A DNA stretch of 22,849 nt from Prevotella sp. Lineage in GTDB: Bacteria > Bacteroidota > Bacteroidia > Bacteroidales > Bacteroidaceae. A program made the translations under genes and the position numbers. Location of the stretch: assembly GCA_003483565.1 (NCBI GenBank), contig DMYZ01000204.1, forward strand, positions 1 to 22,849, written 5' to 3'. Shown piece by piece: positions 1-8,360 of the stretch (position 1 is the stretch's first letter; every line of letters begins with the position of its first letter). The notes below the pieces were generated by a model, which saw nothing but the letters and a program-made list of their open reading frames with translations, searched no databases and was not told the origin of the DNA.

Positions 1-1015
1 ATTCGGTAATCAGCGGCAAACTCATCTTACAATCACCTATGACAGGAACATCAACGGTAATGTTCTTATTGATCTCTGTACGATCAATATCAAGATGGAT
101 AATCTTAGCCTGTTTAGCATAAGAGGAGGGTATACCGGTGACACGATCACTGAAACGCATGCCAATAGCAATAAGGACATCACACTCTTGAGTTTTCATA
201 TTAGTAGCATAGCTGCCATGCATGCCTAACATCCCCATATCAAGAGGATGATCGGTAGGAAGGGCAGAAAGTCCCAGCAGAGTACGTCCTGCCGGAATAT
301 CAGCTTTTTCTAGAAATCTGAGTAGTTCATCATGAGCCATACCGAGTTCAACTCCATGGCCAACAAGGGCAAAAGGTTTCTTGGCTTTATTAATAAGTTC
401 AGCAGCTTCCTTGATACGATCCATATTTAGCTGTGGATAAGGCACATAGCTACGGATATGATCTACCTCTGCAGGTTTCCATTCACACATGCTGACCTGT
501 GCATTCTTTGAAAAATCAAGAACTACGGGCCCCGGACGACCAGAACGTGCAATATAGAAAGCACGGCTTACAGCCCATGACACATCTTCTGGACGACGAA
601 TCTGATAAGCCCATTTAGTTATAGGCTGTGAAGCCCCGACTAGGTCGACCTCCTGAAAGGCATCAGAACCAAGCGCGCTGACATTTACCTGACCGGCAAT
701 AACGACCATTGGAATAGAATCCATCATGGCATCGGCAACTCCCGTCAAGGTGTTTGTTGCACCTGGACCACTCGTAACAAGGCATACTCCCACCTTATTG
801 CTGACACGGGAAAATCCTTCAGCAGCATGGGCAGCAGCCTGCTCATGACGGACTAAGATATGATCAAAAACTTTCTTTTCACCTCGTGTATAAGTATAAA
901 GGGCATCAAAAACCGGCATGATATTGCCGCCAGGATAACCAAAAATAGTCTTTACACCTTCATTCTTCAAGGAACGCATCAAAGCTTCTGCTCCTGTTAT
1001 AACTTCTTTACCCAT
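1..1015 (-). CDS. ilvB: Acetolactate synthase large subunit (partial, 3' end outside window)
   Basis: Thiamine-diphosphate enzyme that condenses two pyruvates to acetolactate, or pyruvate with 2-oxobutyrate, at the start of valine/leucine/isoleucine synthesis. My translation from the ATG at 1015 begins MGKEVITGAEALMRSLKNEG and gives 338 codons before the window edge. The N-terminal ThDP-binding domain shows GYPGG (about residues 26-30) and VRHEQAAAH with the catalytic Glu at about residue 58. LVTSGPGATN and the DAMMDSIPMVVIAGQ stretch, typical of biosynthetic acetolactate synthases, follow. The central domain has begun by residue 200 (KKPFALVGHGVE). The C-terminal ThDP domain lies beyond base 1. 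The gene starts 89 bases after ilvD and I see no promoter in that gap, so it is probably cotranscribed with ilvD. The small subunit (ilvN) would be expected next, outside the window. Confidence 0.95.
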   Translation of the reverse strand, partial: MGKEVITGAEALMRSLKNEGVKTIFGYPGGNIMPVFDALYTYTRGEKKVFDHILVRHEQAAAHAAEGFSRVSNKVGVCLVTSGPGATNTLTGVADAMMDSIPMVVIAGQVNVSALGSDAFQEVDLVGASQPITKWAYQIRRPEDVSWAVSRAFYIARSGRPGPVVLDFSKNAQVSMCEWKPAEVDHIRSYVPYPQLNMDRIKEAAELINKAKKPFALVGHGVELGMAHDELLRFLEKADIPAGRTLLGLSALPTDHPLDMGMLGMHGSYATNMKTQECDVLIAIGMRFSDRVTGIPSSYAKQAKIIHLDIDRTEINKNITVDVPVIGDCKMSLPLITE

Positions 1016-1104
1016 ATTGATTGCTTAATATCAAAGAACCATGACAATAAATACTGCTTCGTATCACGGCACTAAAATTCTACATAAATATAATATCTTC
1101 TTTC

Positions 1105-2907
1105 CTATTCAATAACTCTCACCCCGCCAAGATCAGCAGAGGCTACACTTTGAGCATAAGCCTTCAGAGCTTTGCTGACAACACGATCACGTCTCACCGG
1201 TTGCTGAGGACGCGCATCAAGTTCCTCATCACTTAACTTCACATCAATGGAACGGTTAGGAATATCGATCACAATAATATCACCATCCTTTATTTTTCCA
1301 ATATTACCGCCAGCTGCTGCTTCTGGAGATATATGGCCAATGCTCAGACCAGACGTACCACCGGAGAAACGTCCATCTGTAATAAGTGCACACTGTTTAC
1401 CTAAATGGCGGCTCTTAATATAAGAAGTAGGATAAAGCATCTCCTGCATCCCCGGACCTCCTTTTGGTCCTTCATGAGTAATAACAACACAATCTCCCGC
1501 ATTTACTTTACCTCCGAGGATACCGTCACAGGCATCTTCCTGAGAATCAAAGCACACTGCAGGACCCTCGAAATGCCAAAGTTCACGGGCTACGCCGGCT
1601 GTCTTGACCACGCATCCCTTCTGAGCAATATTGCCAAAGAGAACAGCCAGACCACCATCCTTGGTATAAGCATGCTGAAGATTACGAATGCAACCATTCT
1701 CACGATCTGTATCAAGAGTTTCCCACAAAGTGTCCTGGCTACCCATAACCGTAGAGAACTTTCCCCCGGGAGCACTGCTGTAGATACGATTAGCCTCCGG
1801 ATCAACACTTTTGCCGGTAATGTCATATTTCATCATTTCCTCTTGAAGAGTAACCCCGTCAACGCGCTTAACGCTACCATCTATCAATCCGCCCTTATTC
1901 AATTCATTCAGAATACCAAGAATTCCACCTGCACGGTTACATTCCTGCACAGAATACTTCTGCGTATTAGGAGCCAATTTGCAAATGCAAGGTACTTTAC
2001 GACTCAGCTTATCAATATCTTCCATCTTGAAATCAACACAACCTTCTTGAGCTACAGCCAGCAGATGAAGCACTGTATTTGTACTTCCTCCCATAGCTAT
2101 ATCAAGCGTCATTGCATTAAGAAAAGCATTACGGGTTGCTATATTACGCGGAAGGACGGTCTCGTCACCATCTTCATAATAGGCAAAAGCATTTCTAACA
2201 ATCTGCCGGGCTGCGTCTTTAAAAAGTTGGATACGGTTCTTATGAGTAGCGAGAACGGTACCATTACCAGGAAGAGCCAAACCAATAGCCTCTGTCAAAG
2301 AATTCATTGAGTTAGCTGTAAACATACCAGAACAACAACCACAACCTGGACAAGCACTATTTTCTATCTTGGTCAGATCCTCTTCGCTGACGGAATCATC
2401 TCCACCATTGATCATTGCCGTGATTAAATCTGCATTCTCCCCTTTCCATCGCCCGGCTTCCATTGGACCTCCGGAGCAGAAAACGGTAGGAATATTCAGC
2501 CGCATTGCTGCCATCAGCATCCCTGGAGTAACCTTATCACAATTGGAAATACAGATCATGGCATCAGCCTTATGCGCATTAACCATATACTCAACCGAGT
2601 CAGCTATCAAGTCACGACTGGGAAGAGAATATAGCATACCGTCATGCCCCATAGCTATTCCATCATCAATAGCGATTGTATCAAATTCCGCAGCATAGCA
2701 CCCCATGGATTCTATTTCTTTCTTGACCAGTTGACCAATTTCATGAAGGTGAGTATGACCAGGGACGAACTGCGTAAAGGAATTCACGACAGCAATGATT
2801 GGTTTACCCATCTGTTCGTGTTTCATACCAGCAGCGACCCAAAGAGCACGGGCTCCTGCCATTCTTCTGCCTGTTGTACAAACAGCGCTTCTTAACTGAT
2901 GTTTCAT
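1105..2907 (-). CDS. ilvD: Dihydroxy-acid dehydratase
   Basis: Iron-sulfur dehydratase that converts 2,3-dihydroxy-isovalerate and 2,3-dihydroxy-3-methylvalerate to the 2-oxo acids, the third step of branched-chain amino acid synthesis. The 600-residue length is normal for IlvD. It has the cluster-ligand motifs SNCDKVTPGM (Cys about 123) and CPGCGCCSGMFTANSMN (Cys 186, 189, 192), plus the family signatures VNSFTQFVPGHTHL near residue 42, GGSTNTVLHL, and GRFSGGTSGLSIGHISPEAA near the C terminus. The CPGCGCC form differs slightly from the common CPTCGSC but keeps the spaced cysteines. It is the first gene of the visible operon, with a good promoter just upstream and ilvB downstream. I see no leader peptide or attenuator in its roughly 37-base 5' UTR. 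Confidence 0.97.
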   Translation of the reverse strand: MKHQLRSAVCTTGRRMAGARALWVAAGMKHEQMGKPIIAVVNSFTQFVPGHTHLHEIGQLVKKEIESMGCYAAEFDTIAIDDGIAMGHDGMLYSLPSRDLIADSVEYMVNAHKADAMICISNCDKVTPGMLMAAMRLNIPTVFCSGGPMEAGRWKGENADLITAMINGGDDSVSEEDLTKIENSACPGCGCCSGMFTANSMNSLTEAIGLALPGNGTVLATHKNRIQLFKDAARQIVRNAFAYYEDGDETVLPRNIATRNAFLNAMTLDIAMGGSTNTVLHLLAVAQEGCVDFKMEDIDKLSRKVPCICKLAPNTQKYSVQECNRAGGILGILNELNKGGLIDGSVKRVDGVTLQEEMMKYDITGKSVDPEANRIYSSAPGGKFSTVMGSQDTLWETLDTDRENGCIRNLQHAYTKDGGLAVLFGNIAQKGCVVKTAGVARELWHFEGPAVCFDSQEDACDGILGGKVNAGDCVVITHEGPKGGPGMQEMLYPTSYIKSRHLGKQCALITDGRFSGGTSGLSIGHISPEAAAGGNIGKIKDGDIIVIDIPNRSIDVKLSDEELDARPQQPVRRDRVVSKALKAYAQSVASADLGGVRVIE

Positions 2908-2950
2908 ATCTGTTATTGTATATTTTCTAATTTTTTCCCAAAACTCTATG

Positions 2951-2981
2951 CAAAGGTAATTAGAAAATCAATAACAGCCAA
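2951..2981 (-). promoter_or_regulatory. ilvD promoter (Bacteroidetes type)
   Basis: On the minus strand, TTG (2981-2979), a 20-base spacer and TACCTTTG (2958-2951) match the Bacteroidetes housekeeping promoter TTTG-N19/21-TAnnTTTG. The predicted transcript start is near 2944, leaving a 5' UTR of about 37 bases before the ilvD ATG. Confidence 0.75.
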
Positions 2982-3173
2982 CTAATTTAATATATATTTT
3001 AACTTAAAGTATATAAGTTGTTACTTAAACAGCTAAAAATAATTTAAACTATAACTTTGTTTATTTTACATTTATAGAATCAATAAAGCATAAAATTGCA
3101 TATTTGCAAATTTGACTCATAAAGCAACGGGGCAGATATATCAAGGTAATAAAATAAGAACCACAACTTATAC

Positions 3174-3209
3174 AAAAAATCCCCGGTATCCTATTAAAAG
3201 ATACCGGGG
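3174..3209 (-). terminator. Intrinsic terminator downstream of the OmpA gene pair
   Basis: A perfect 10-bp GC-rich stem (arms CCCCGGTATC at 3181-3190 and GATACCGGGG at 3200-3209) has a 9-base loop. Read on the minus strand it is followed by A and six T (3179-3174). It sits about 33 bases after the stop of the OmpA-like gene at 3243. There is no T-run on the plus-strand side, so it is directional. Confidence 0.92.
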
Positions 3210-3242
3210 AAGTATAGTAAGCAATATTTAATCTAAAATATA

Positions 3243-4400
3243 TTACTTTGTTGTATCATCAAATGTTGCAACACGGTTGAATTCTACCTGTTCAAAAAGC
3301 TTGTCAGTAACGCCACAGCCTTTAGCAGTCAAACGATCAGCAGCAATCTTGTACTTTTTAATCAAAGCTTTCTTAACAGCGTTTGCACGATCTTCAGAAA
3401 GTTTCTGGTTAACTTTTGCAGGACCTTCCGGTGAAGCATAACCCTTGATAGCAACCTTTGCATCAGGATGATTCTTCATATAAGAAGCAATTAACTCTAT
3501 TGGAGCATATTGTGCAGGATCGATAATACTCTTACCTACACGGAACAAAACAGTTGGCTGCAGATTTGTAGCTGTAGCAGAAGCAGCAGGCTTCTTGTTG
3601 CAATCATCAAGCTGGCCCTGAAGATCCTGAATCTGCTTGTCTTTATCTGCAAGCTGGGAATCCTTATTGTTCAAATCAGAACGCAGACTGTTAATCTGGC
3701 CATTCAAGCCATCAACCTCAGACTGGTCGCGAAGTTGTGCAATGGTAAAGTTATGTTTACCATTAGAGTTCTTGAACTTATACACAATACCAACATTAAG
3801 CTGAGCCATAGCATTGTTGAGGTCGTAACGGATATCGCCCTTACCAAAGTTAAGCGTATTATCAGCAAGAGTATGATCGTTAAGTCCCCATACCATTGCC
3901 GGTTCCAGATAAACCTGCCATGCTTTATTTGAGCCTAAGTTCCAAGTGAAGTCAAGAGCAACTTTAGACGTAATGTTGTTAGGAGTCTTGATGTATGTAC
4001 GATCACCATAAATATGGCCCCATCCAAAACCACCAAGAGCAACGACCTCAAAGAAACGAGGTTGTCCCTTGTAACCACCGAACCAGTTACTCAAGTTTAC
4101 AGTACCCAACAGAGATACATTTGTTCCGCGGACAAATGTACCTGTAGAAGGATAAGGCTTATTTGAAAAATAAGCATTACCTTCAACAGCCAAACCAAAT
4201 ACTGGAGTAAAGTAACGGCCAATTCTGAGACCCGCATTAGGATCTAAATTACGTAACCAACTGTTCTGTGTTGCCTTTGTTGCAACACCACCATTAATAC
4301 CTACATAGATATTATCAAAAGTTTTACTTCCGGTAACAGTCTGTGCAGAAACTGAAACTGCCATCAAGGCAGCAGCGCAAAAAATTCCAATCTTTTTCAT
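3243..4400 (-). CDS. OmpA-like outer membrane protein, copy 1
   Basis: Outer-membrane protein expected to link the outer membrane to peptidoglycan. It has 385 residues: a signal peptide (1-19, cleavage probably VSA|Q), an N-terminal beta-barrel (about 25-215), a coiled-coil linker rich in D/K/Q/L (about 222-266, DSQLADKDKQIQDLQGQLDD), and a C-terminal OmpA domain (about 280-385). The OmpA domain contains GYASPEGPAKVNQKLSEDRA and ends FNRVATFDDTTK. The Arg of LSEDRA, which binds diaminopimelate in the family, is present. The Asp of the E. coli GYTD motif is replaced by SPE, as is common in Bacteroidetes OmpA proteins. A close paralogue lies directly upstream. The tandem arrangement recalls the Pgm6/Pgm7 OmpA pair of Porphyromonas gingivalis. 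Own promoter at 4462-4492; strong terminator after it. Confidence 0.9.
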   Translation of the reverse strand: MKKIGIFCAAALMAVSVSAQTVTGSKTFDNIYVGINGGVATKATQNSWLRNLDPNAGLRIGRYFTPVFGLAVEGNAYFSNKPYPSTGTFVRGTNVSLLGTVNLSNWFGGYKGQPRFFEVVALGGFGWGHIYGDRTYIKTPNNITSKVALDFTWNLGSNKAWQVYLEPAMVWGLNDHTLADNTLNFGKGDIRYDLNNAMAQLNVGIVYKFKNSNGKHNFTIAQLRDQSEVDGLNGQINSLRSDLNNKDSQLADKDKQIQDLQGQLDDCNKKPAASATATNLQPTVLFRVGKSIIDPAQYAPIELIASYMKNHPDAKVAIKGYASPEGPAKVNQKLSEDRANAVKKALIKKYKIAADRLTAKGCGVTDKLFEQVEFNRVATFDDTTK

Positions 4401-4461
4401 TTTTTATATGATATCAAATTTATAGCTATCCTATTTTCTTATTAATATTAATATTCATGTG

Positions 4462-4492
4462 CAAAGAAACACTTTTTTTTTGATATTTACAA
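4462..4492 (-). promoter_or_regulatory. Promoter of OmpA-like copy 1
   Basis: On the minus strand, CTTG at 4493-4490, a 20-base spacer and TTTCTTTG (4469-4462). The -7 box is one base off TAnnTTTG but identical to the box of the paralogue's promoter. The predicted 5' UTR is about 55 bases. Transcripts from the upstream copy could also read through, since I see no strong terminator between the two genes. Confidence 0.65.
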
Positions 4493-4526
4493 GTTTTCAC
4501 TAAAAATAAAGAGAATAATAATATGA

Positions 4527-5675
4527 CTACTCTGATACGTCATTGAATGTAGCTACACGATTGAATGCCACCTCATTAAAGAGTTTATCTGTAATACCAC
4601 ATCCTTCAGCTGTCAGACGATCAGCATTTATCTTATATTTCTTTATCAAAACTTTCTTAACAACGTTTGCACGATCTTCTGAAAGTTTCTGGTTAAGCCT
4701 TGCTGGACCTTCTGGAGAAGCATAGCCTTTGATGACAATCTTTGCACTAGGATTATTCTTTAAGTAAGAAGCAATCATTTCAATCGGAGCATACTGTGCC
4801 CTATCTATAATACTCTTGCCTTGACGGAATAATACGGTTGGTTGCAAGTTAGTAGCTGTAGCTGAAACTACAGGTTTCTTGTTGCACTCATCAAGTTGAT
4901 TCTGAAGATCCTGTATCTGCTTGTCTTTTGCAGCAAGTTGAGAATCTTTATCATTCATATCTGAACGCAGACTGTTGATTTTGTTGTTCAAGCCATCAAT
5001 CTCAGACTGGTCACGAAGCTGTGCAATAGCAAAGTTATGTGTACCGTTAGAATTCTTGAATTTATAGATTACACCGGCATTTACCTGAAAAGCACCCTTA
5101 TTTTCATTATACTGTACATCTTCATAGCCATTGCCATTCAATGCCCACGTTACAGAAGGCTCTACATAAACCTGCCAGGCTTTCTTCGCACCAAGATTGA
5201 ATGCAAAGTCCATACCTGCTTTAGAAGTCAAAGCATTCATGACTTTTGACGGACGCTCTGCAAGACTCAGATCATGATTGCCGAACACATGACCCCAGCC
5301 AAAGCCAAATACCGGAATAATCTCAAATGGACGAGGTTCGCCTTTGTAGCCACCCAGCCAGTTGCTCATATTAACGGTTGCTAACAAACTTGTATTAATG
5401 CCACGTACCGTAGTACCGGTAGATGCGTATGGCTTATTGGAGAAATAAGCATTGCTCTCTGCTGCGAGACCAAACACTGGAGTAAACCAACGACCAATAC
5501 GAAGACCAGCATTAGGGTTCAGATTACCTAACCAGCTGTTCCGTGTCATCTTTGTAGCAGCGCCACCATTAATGCCAACATAGAAGTTGTCAAAGGTTTT
5601 GCTTTCAGTCACAGTCTGCGCTGAAACTGAAGCTGCCATAGCGGCGGCAACGAAAAATAATCCTACTTTTTTCAT
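4527..5675 (-). CDS. OmpA-like outer membrane protein, copy 2
   Basis: Paralogue of the downstream OmpA gene, with the same architecture in 382 residues: signal peptide (1-19, VSA|Q), beta-barrel (about 25-215), coiled-coil linker (DSQLAAKDKQIQDLQNQLDE, about 222-263) and OmpA domain with GYASPEGPARLNQKLSEDRA, ending FNRVATFNDVSE. The two proteins are nearly identical in the signal peptide, first barrel strands, linker and OmpA domain. They differ mostly in the middle of the barrel (about residues 120-200), where surface loops would lie. This fits a tandem duplication with divergence in exposed parts, and possibly a hetero-oligomer as known for the P. gingivalis pair. It is transcribed from its own promoter at 5724-5755, divergently from the cob operon. 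Confidence 0.9.
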   Translation of the reverse strand: MKKVGLFFVAAAMAASVSAQTVTESKTFDNFYVGINGGAATKMTRNSWLGNLNPNAGLRIGRWFTPVFGLAAESNAYFSNKPYASTGTTVRGINTSLLATVNMSNWLGGYKGEPRPFEIIPVFGFGWGHVFGNHDLSLAERPSKVMNALTSKAGMDFAFNLGAKKAWQVYVEPSVTWALNGNGYEDVQYNENKGAFQVNAGVIYKFKNSNGTHNFAIAQLRDQSEIDGLNNKINSLRSDMNDKDSQLAAKDKQIQDLQNQLDECNKKPVVSATATNLQPTVLFRQGKSIIDRAQYAPIEMIASYLKNNPSAKIVIKGYASPEGPARLNQKLSEDRANVVKKVLIKKYKINADRLTAEGCGITDKLFNEVAFNRVATFNDVSE

Positions 5676-5723
5676 ACTCTCTTTCTTAATTTTGAATTAT
5701 TACTTTAATCTCTAAAAACTGTG

Positions 5724-5755
5724 CAAAGAAATAAATTTTTCTTGAGAAAAGCAAA
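5724..5755 (-). promoter_or_regulatory. Promoter of OmpA-like copy 2
   Basis: On the minus strand, TTTG (5755-5752), a 20-base spacer and TTTCTTTG (5731-5724), with an adjacent GCAC. Both boxes and the spacing match the copy 1 promoter, so the control region was apparently duplicated with the gene. Confidence 0.7.
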
Positions 5756-5869
5756 TATTTTCATTATTATTTTTACCTCGTTTCTTAAAAATACAAGAAA
5801 ATGATAATTTTCTAATACGATTATTCCACTATAGAACATTTATTTGATATTTTTTCTTTAATTTTGAGC

Positions 5870-6406
5870 ATGAAAATGAAAAAGATTATTTTAATTACAG
5901 GTGGCCAAAGATCGGGGAAAAGCGAATACTCTGAAAAAATGGCACTTTCACTATCTCCAGCCCCTATATATATGGCTACAGCACATATTTGGGATGAAGA
6001 ATTCCGTGAAAGGGTAAGAAGGCATCAGAACCGGAGAGGAAGTAACTGGATAAATATTGAAGAAGAGAAATATCTCTCCAGACACTGTATATATAATAAG
6101 GTGTGTGTTATTGACTGCATCACTTTATGGTGTACAAATTTTTTCTATGATAAAGACGAAAAAGTTGGAAAACAGCCTTCCGTTGATAATGCCCTGAAGG
6201 CTATTGAAGAGGAATTTGAAAAATTCACTAATCAGGATGCTACTTTTATCTTCGTAACTAATGAAATTGGCAGCGGTGGCGTAAGTGACAATGCTATCCA
6301 ACGACGCTTTACGGATATGCTCGGATGGATGAACCAATACGTTGCTAATCATGCTGATGAAGTAATCTTGATGGTATCAGGAATTCCTGTAAAAATTAAA
6401 GGATAG
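5870..6406 (+). CDS. cobU: Bifunctional adenosylcobinamide kinase / adenosylcobinamide-phosphate guanylyltransferase
   Basis: Phosphorylates adenosylcobinamide and then transfers GMP from GTP to form adenosylcobinamide-GDP, activating the corrinoid for nucleotide-loop assembly. The P-loop GGQRSGKS (about residues 11-18) is the classic CobU form. MATAHIWDEEFRERVRRHQ, the FVTNEIGSGGV stretch and the C-terminal MVSGIPVKIKG are also family signatures. Length (178 residues) is normal. I chose ATG at 5870; ATG at 5876 is also possible, and an in-frame TTG at 5864 extends the frame but is less likely. A TAATTTTG box at 5859-5866 sits immediately before the start, so a very short or leaderless transcript is possible, but no -33 element matches it. 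cobT follows 5 bases after the stop. Confidence 0.93.
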   Translation: MKMKKIILITGGQRSGKSEYSEKMALSLSPAPIYMATAHIWDEEFRERVRRHQNRRGSNWINIEEEKYLSRHCIYNKVCVIDCITLWCTNFFYDKDEKVGKQPSVDNALKAIEEEFEKFTNQDATFIFVTNEIGSGGVSDNAIQRRFTDMLGWMNQYVANHADEVILMVSGIPVKIKG

Positions 6407-6411
6407 ACAAT

Positions 6412-7509
6412 ATGGTAACTTTTGATATAACTCAGCCTCTTCAAGATATACGAATGGCTGCACAACAAAAAATAGACAATCTCAACAAGCCAAAAGGTTC
6501 TCTAGGGATGCTGGAAGACATTGCCTTACAGCTCTGTCTGATTCAACACACGCTTGATCCATGCCTCACTCATCCATGCCATTTGCTCTTAGGAGCAGAC
6601 CATGGCATTGAAAGAGAAGGTGTTTCTGTATCGCCTCGTGAAGTAACATGGCAGCAAATGATCAATTTTACCCGCGGAGGCGGATTTATAGATGTCATGT
6701 GCCGGCAACATCACTTTGACTTGAAGATTGTAGATATGGGAGTGGATCACGACCTTACTTCTTACCCTGACATTATTGATAATAAAGTAGCAAAGGGTAC
6801 AGCTGATTTCCGCTACGGTCCAGCCATGACCAACAGTCAATGGGAGGAATGTATTAAAAAAGGGGCTTCCCTCGTTGATTCTTGTTACCAGAAAGGCTGC
6901 AACATCATCAGTATTGGTGAAATGGGAATTGGCAATACCTCTCCTTCCAGCTTGTGGATGCATCTGCTGACAAATATCCCATTGAAAGAGTGCATCGGTG
7001 CCGGATCAGGACTTAACAGTGAAGGCTTACAACATAAATACAATATTCTACAGGAAAGCTTAGATCATTTTCTGAGCAACCATCCCGATATATCTGAAAA
7101 ATTGGAAAAGTCTAACAACAACCCACCCTATTATACAAAACAGCAAGTCATTAATATTCTGACTTATTTCGGAGGATTTGAAATGGTTGCAGCTGTGGGT
7201 GCGATGCTGAGAGCTGCAGAACTGCATATTATCATTATTATTGACGGTTTCATCATGTCTGCTTGCATCTTAGGGGCTTCAATGCTCTACCCTCGCATCC
7301 TTGACTTTGCTATCTTCGGACATTGCGGAGATGAACCAGGGCACAAGATTATGCTGCACTGCATGCATGCTTCTGCGATTCTTAATCTTAATCTCCGTCT
7401 CGGAGAAGGTACAGGAGCACTCTGTGCTTTCCCTATTATAGACTCAGCGTGCCGAATGATTAATGAAATGAATAATTTTCAAAATGCACATATTACTAAA
7501 TACTTTTAA
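6412..7509 (+). CDS. cobT: Nicotinate-nucleotide--dimethylbenzimidazole phosphoribosyltransferase
   Basis: Makes the alpha-ribazole phosphate that becomes the lower ligand of cobalamin from a benzimidazole-type base and nicotinate mononucleotide. The 365 residues contain the family signatures NKPKGSLGMLEDIALQLC near the N terminus, GADHGIEREGVSVSPREVT, IGEMGIGNTSPSS, GAGSGLN, GGFEMVAAVGAMLRAAE, DGFIMSACILGASML, GHCGDEPGHK and LRLGEGTGALCAF. Glu332 in LGEGTGA corresponds to the catalytic Glu of the Salmonella enzyme. It is the middle gene of a tight cobU-cobT-cobS operon (gaps of 5 and 2 bases). The actual base used (dimethylbenzimidazole, adenine or other) cannot be told from the sequence. 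Confidence 0.96.
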   Translation: MVTFDITQPLQDIRMAAQQKIDNLNKPKGSLGMLEDIALQLCLIQHTLDPCLTHPCHLLLGADHGIEREGVSVSPREVTWQQMINFTRGGGFIDVMCRQHHFDLKIVDMGVDHDLTSYPDIIDNKVAKGTADFRYGPAMTNSQWEECIKKGASLVDSCYQKGCNIISIGEMGIGNTSPSSLWMHLLTNIPLKECIGAGSGLNSEGLQHKYNILQESLDHFLSNHPDISEKLEKSNNNPPYYTKQQVINILTYFGGFEMVAAVGAMLRAAELHIIIIIDGFIMSACILGASMLYPRILDFAIFGHCGDEPGHKIMLHCMHASAILNLNLRLGEGTGALCAFPIIDSACRMINEMNNFQNAHITKYF

Positions 7510-7511
7510 TC

Positions 7512-8309
7512 ATGAAACTTTCCATCAATCATAACATCAAATTCTACGACCGCATCTTTGCAGCATTGATTTTCTTTACACGCCTGCCCTTTTGGCGAAT
7601 TCATCAACCACCAAAGGCTGCCTATGAAACAGTTGTGGAACACTGGCCTGCCACAGGATGGCTTACTGGAGCGATCATGGGAGGCACTCTCTTTATTTGT
7701 AGTTTTATTTTTCCATTAAATATAAGCATTTTGTTGGCCATTGTGGCCCGTATCTTCATCACGGGAGCTCTTCATGAAGACGGACTGACAGACTTCTTCG
7801 ACGGGTTTGGAGGGGGACGCTCGAAGGAGCAAACACTTGAAATCATGAAGGACAGTCGAATCGGCACTTATGGTGTTGTAGGGCTAATATTCTATGAACT
7901 GCTTTTATTCTTCGGACTATATGAAATCAGCAGTAAGATGGGCACACTTTATGCAGCGCTCGTCATCTTTGCAGGAGACCCCTATACTAAAATGATTGCA
8001 GCTCAAATCATTGAGATGATGCCCTATGCACGTACTGCTGAAACGGCTAAAAATGGAGTTGTATATAGAAAGTTCAGCATAAAGGCCGGGATGAACCTCT
8101 TCTTTCAGGGAGCACTCCCTATGTGCCTTTACGGATGGATATATGGTTTCAACCATTGGGAATGGTTCATCTTTGTACCTTGTATTGTCATGTACTTCCT
8201 ATATATGCTCATGAACAAAAAAATAGAAGGCTACACTGGGGATTGTTGTGGTGCTGTATTTCTAATCTGTGAATTGTCGTTCTACCTCACTGTCCTAGCC
8301 TGTTTATAA
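7512..8309 (+). CDS. cobS: Adenosylcobinamide-GDP ribazoletransferase (cobalamin synthase)
   Basis: Integral membrane enzyme that joins adenosylcobinamide-GDP and alpha-ribazole (phosphate), the last assembly step of cobalamin. It has 265 residues, with FFTRLPFWR near residue 21 and the acidic metal-binding motif HEDGLTDFFDGFGGGRSKE at about residues 88-106. MKDSRIGTYGVVGL follows, then several hydrophobic segments (about 55-80, 120-140, 195-215, 218-236, 243-265). The start lies 2 bases after the cobT stop, so translation is probably coupled. The gene ends convergent with cobC. Confidence 0.96.
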   Translation: MKLSINHNIKFYDRIFAALIFFTRLPFWRIHQPPKAAYETVVEHWPATGWLTGAIMGGTLFICSFIFPLNISILLAIVARIFITGALHEDGLTDFFDGFGGGRSKEQTLEIMKDSRIGTYGVVGLIFYELLLFFGLYEISSKMGTLYAALVIFAGDPYTKMIAAQIIEMMPYARTAETAKNGVVYRKFSIKAGMNLFFQGALPMCLYGWIYGFNHWEWFIFVPCIVMYFLYMLMNKKIEGYTGDCCGAVFLICELSFYLTVLACL

Positions 8310-8315
8310 GAATGT

Positions 8316-8344
8316 AAAAAGTTTCAAACCTTCATTTTTGATAC
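8316..8344 (-). terminator. Possible weak terminator after cobC
   Basis: On the minus strand, GTATCAAA (8344-8337) can pair with TTTGAAAC (8328-8321), giving 7 bp with one mismatch. Five T follow at 8320-8316. It lies about 17 bases after the cobC stop. The stem is AT-rich, so the call is tentative. Confidence 0.4.
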
Positions 8345-8360
8345 AAGAACAGAGAAAAGA

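Larger units (their letters stand above)
2908..3242. other. Intergenic region between ilvD and the OmpA pair
   Basis: 335 bases without a gene. It holds the ilvD promoter (2951-2981) at one end and the OmpA-pair terminator (3174-3209) at the other. Between them (about 2990-3170) the DNA is strongly AT-rich. It contains a lone plus-strand -7-like box TAACTTTG at 3052-3059 with no matching -33 element. No ORF, tRNA or structured RNA is convincing here. Confidence 0.6.

Noticed and set aside
1405..2310. A 301-codon plus-strand open frame inside ilvD
   Set aside because: It is antisense to a clear ilvD gene, has no family features and no promoter; it is a shadow of the coding sequence.
3052..3059. 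Plus-strand TAACTTTG box that might drive a small RNA in the ilvD-OmpA gap
   Set aside because: No -33 element at the right distance, no ORF after it, and the downstream hairpin lacks a plus-strand T-run, so a defined transcript cannot be supported.
5864..5869. TTG at 5864 as the cobU start
   Set aside because: It lies within the possible -7 box and adds only two residues; ATG at 5870 or 5876 fits CobU N termini.
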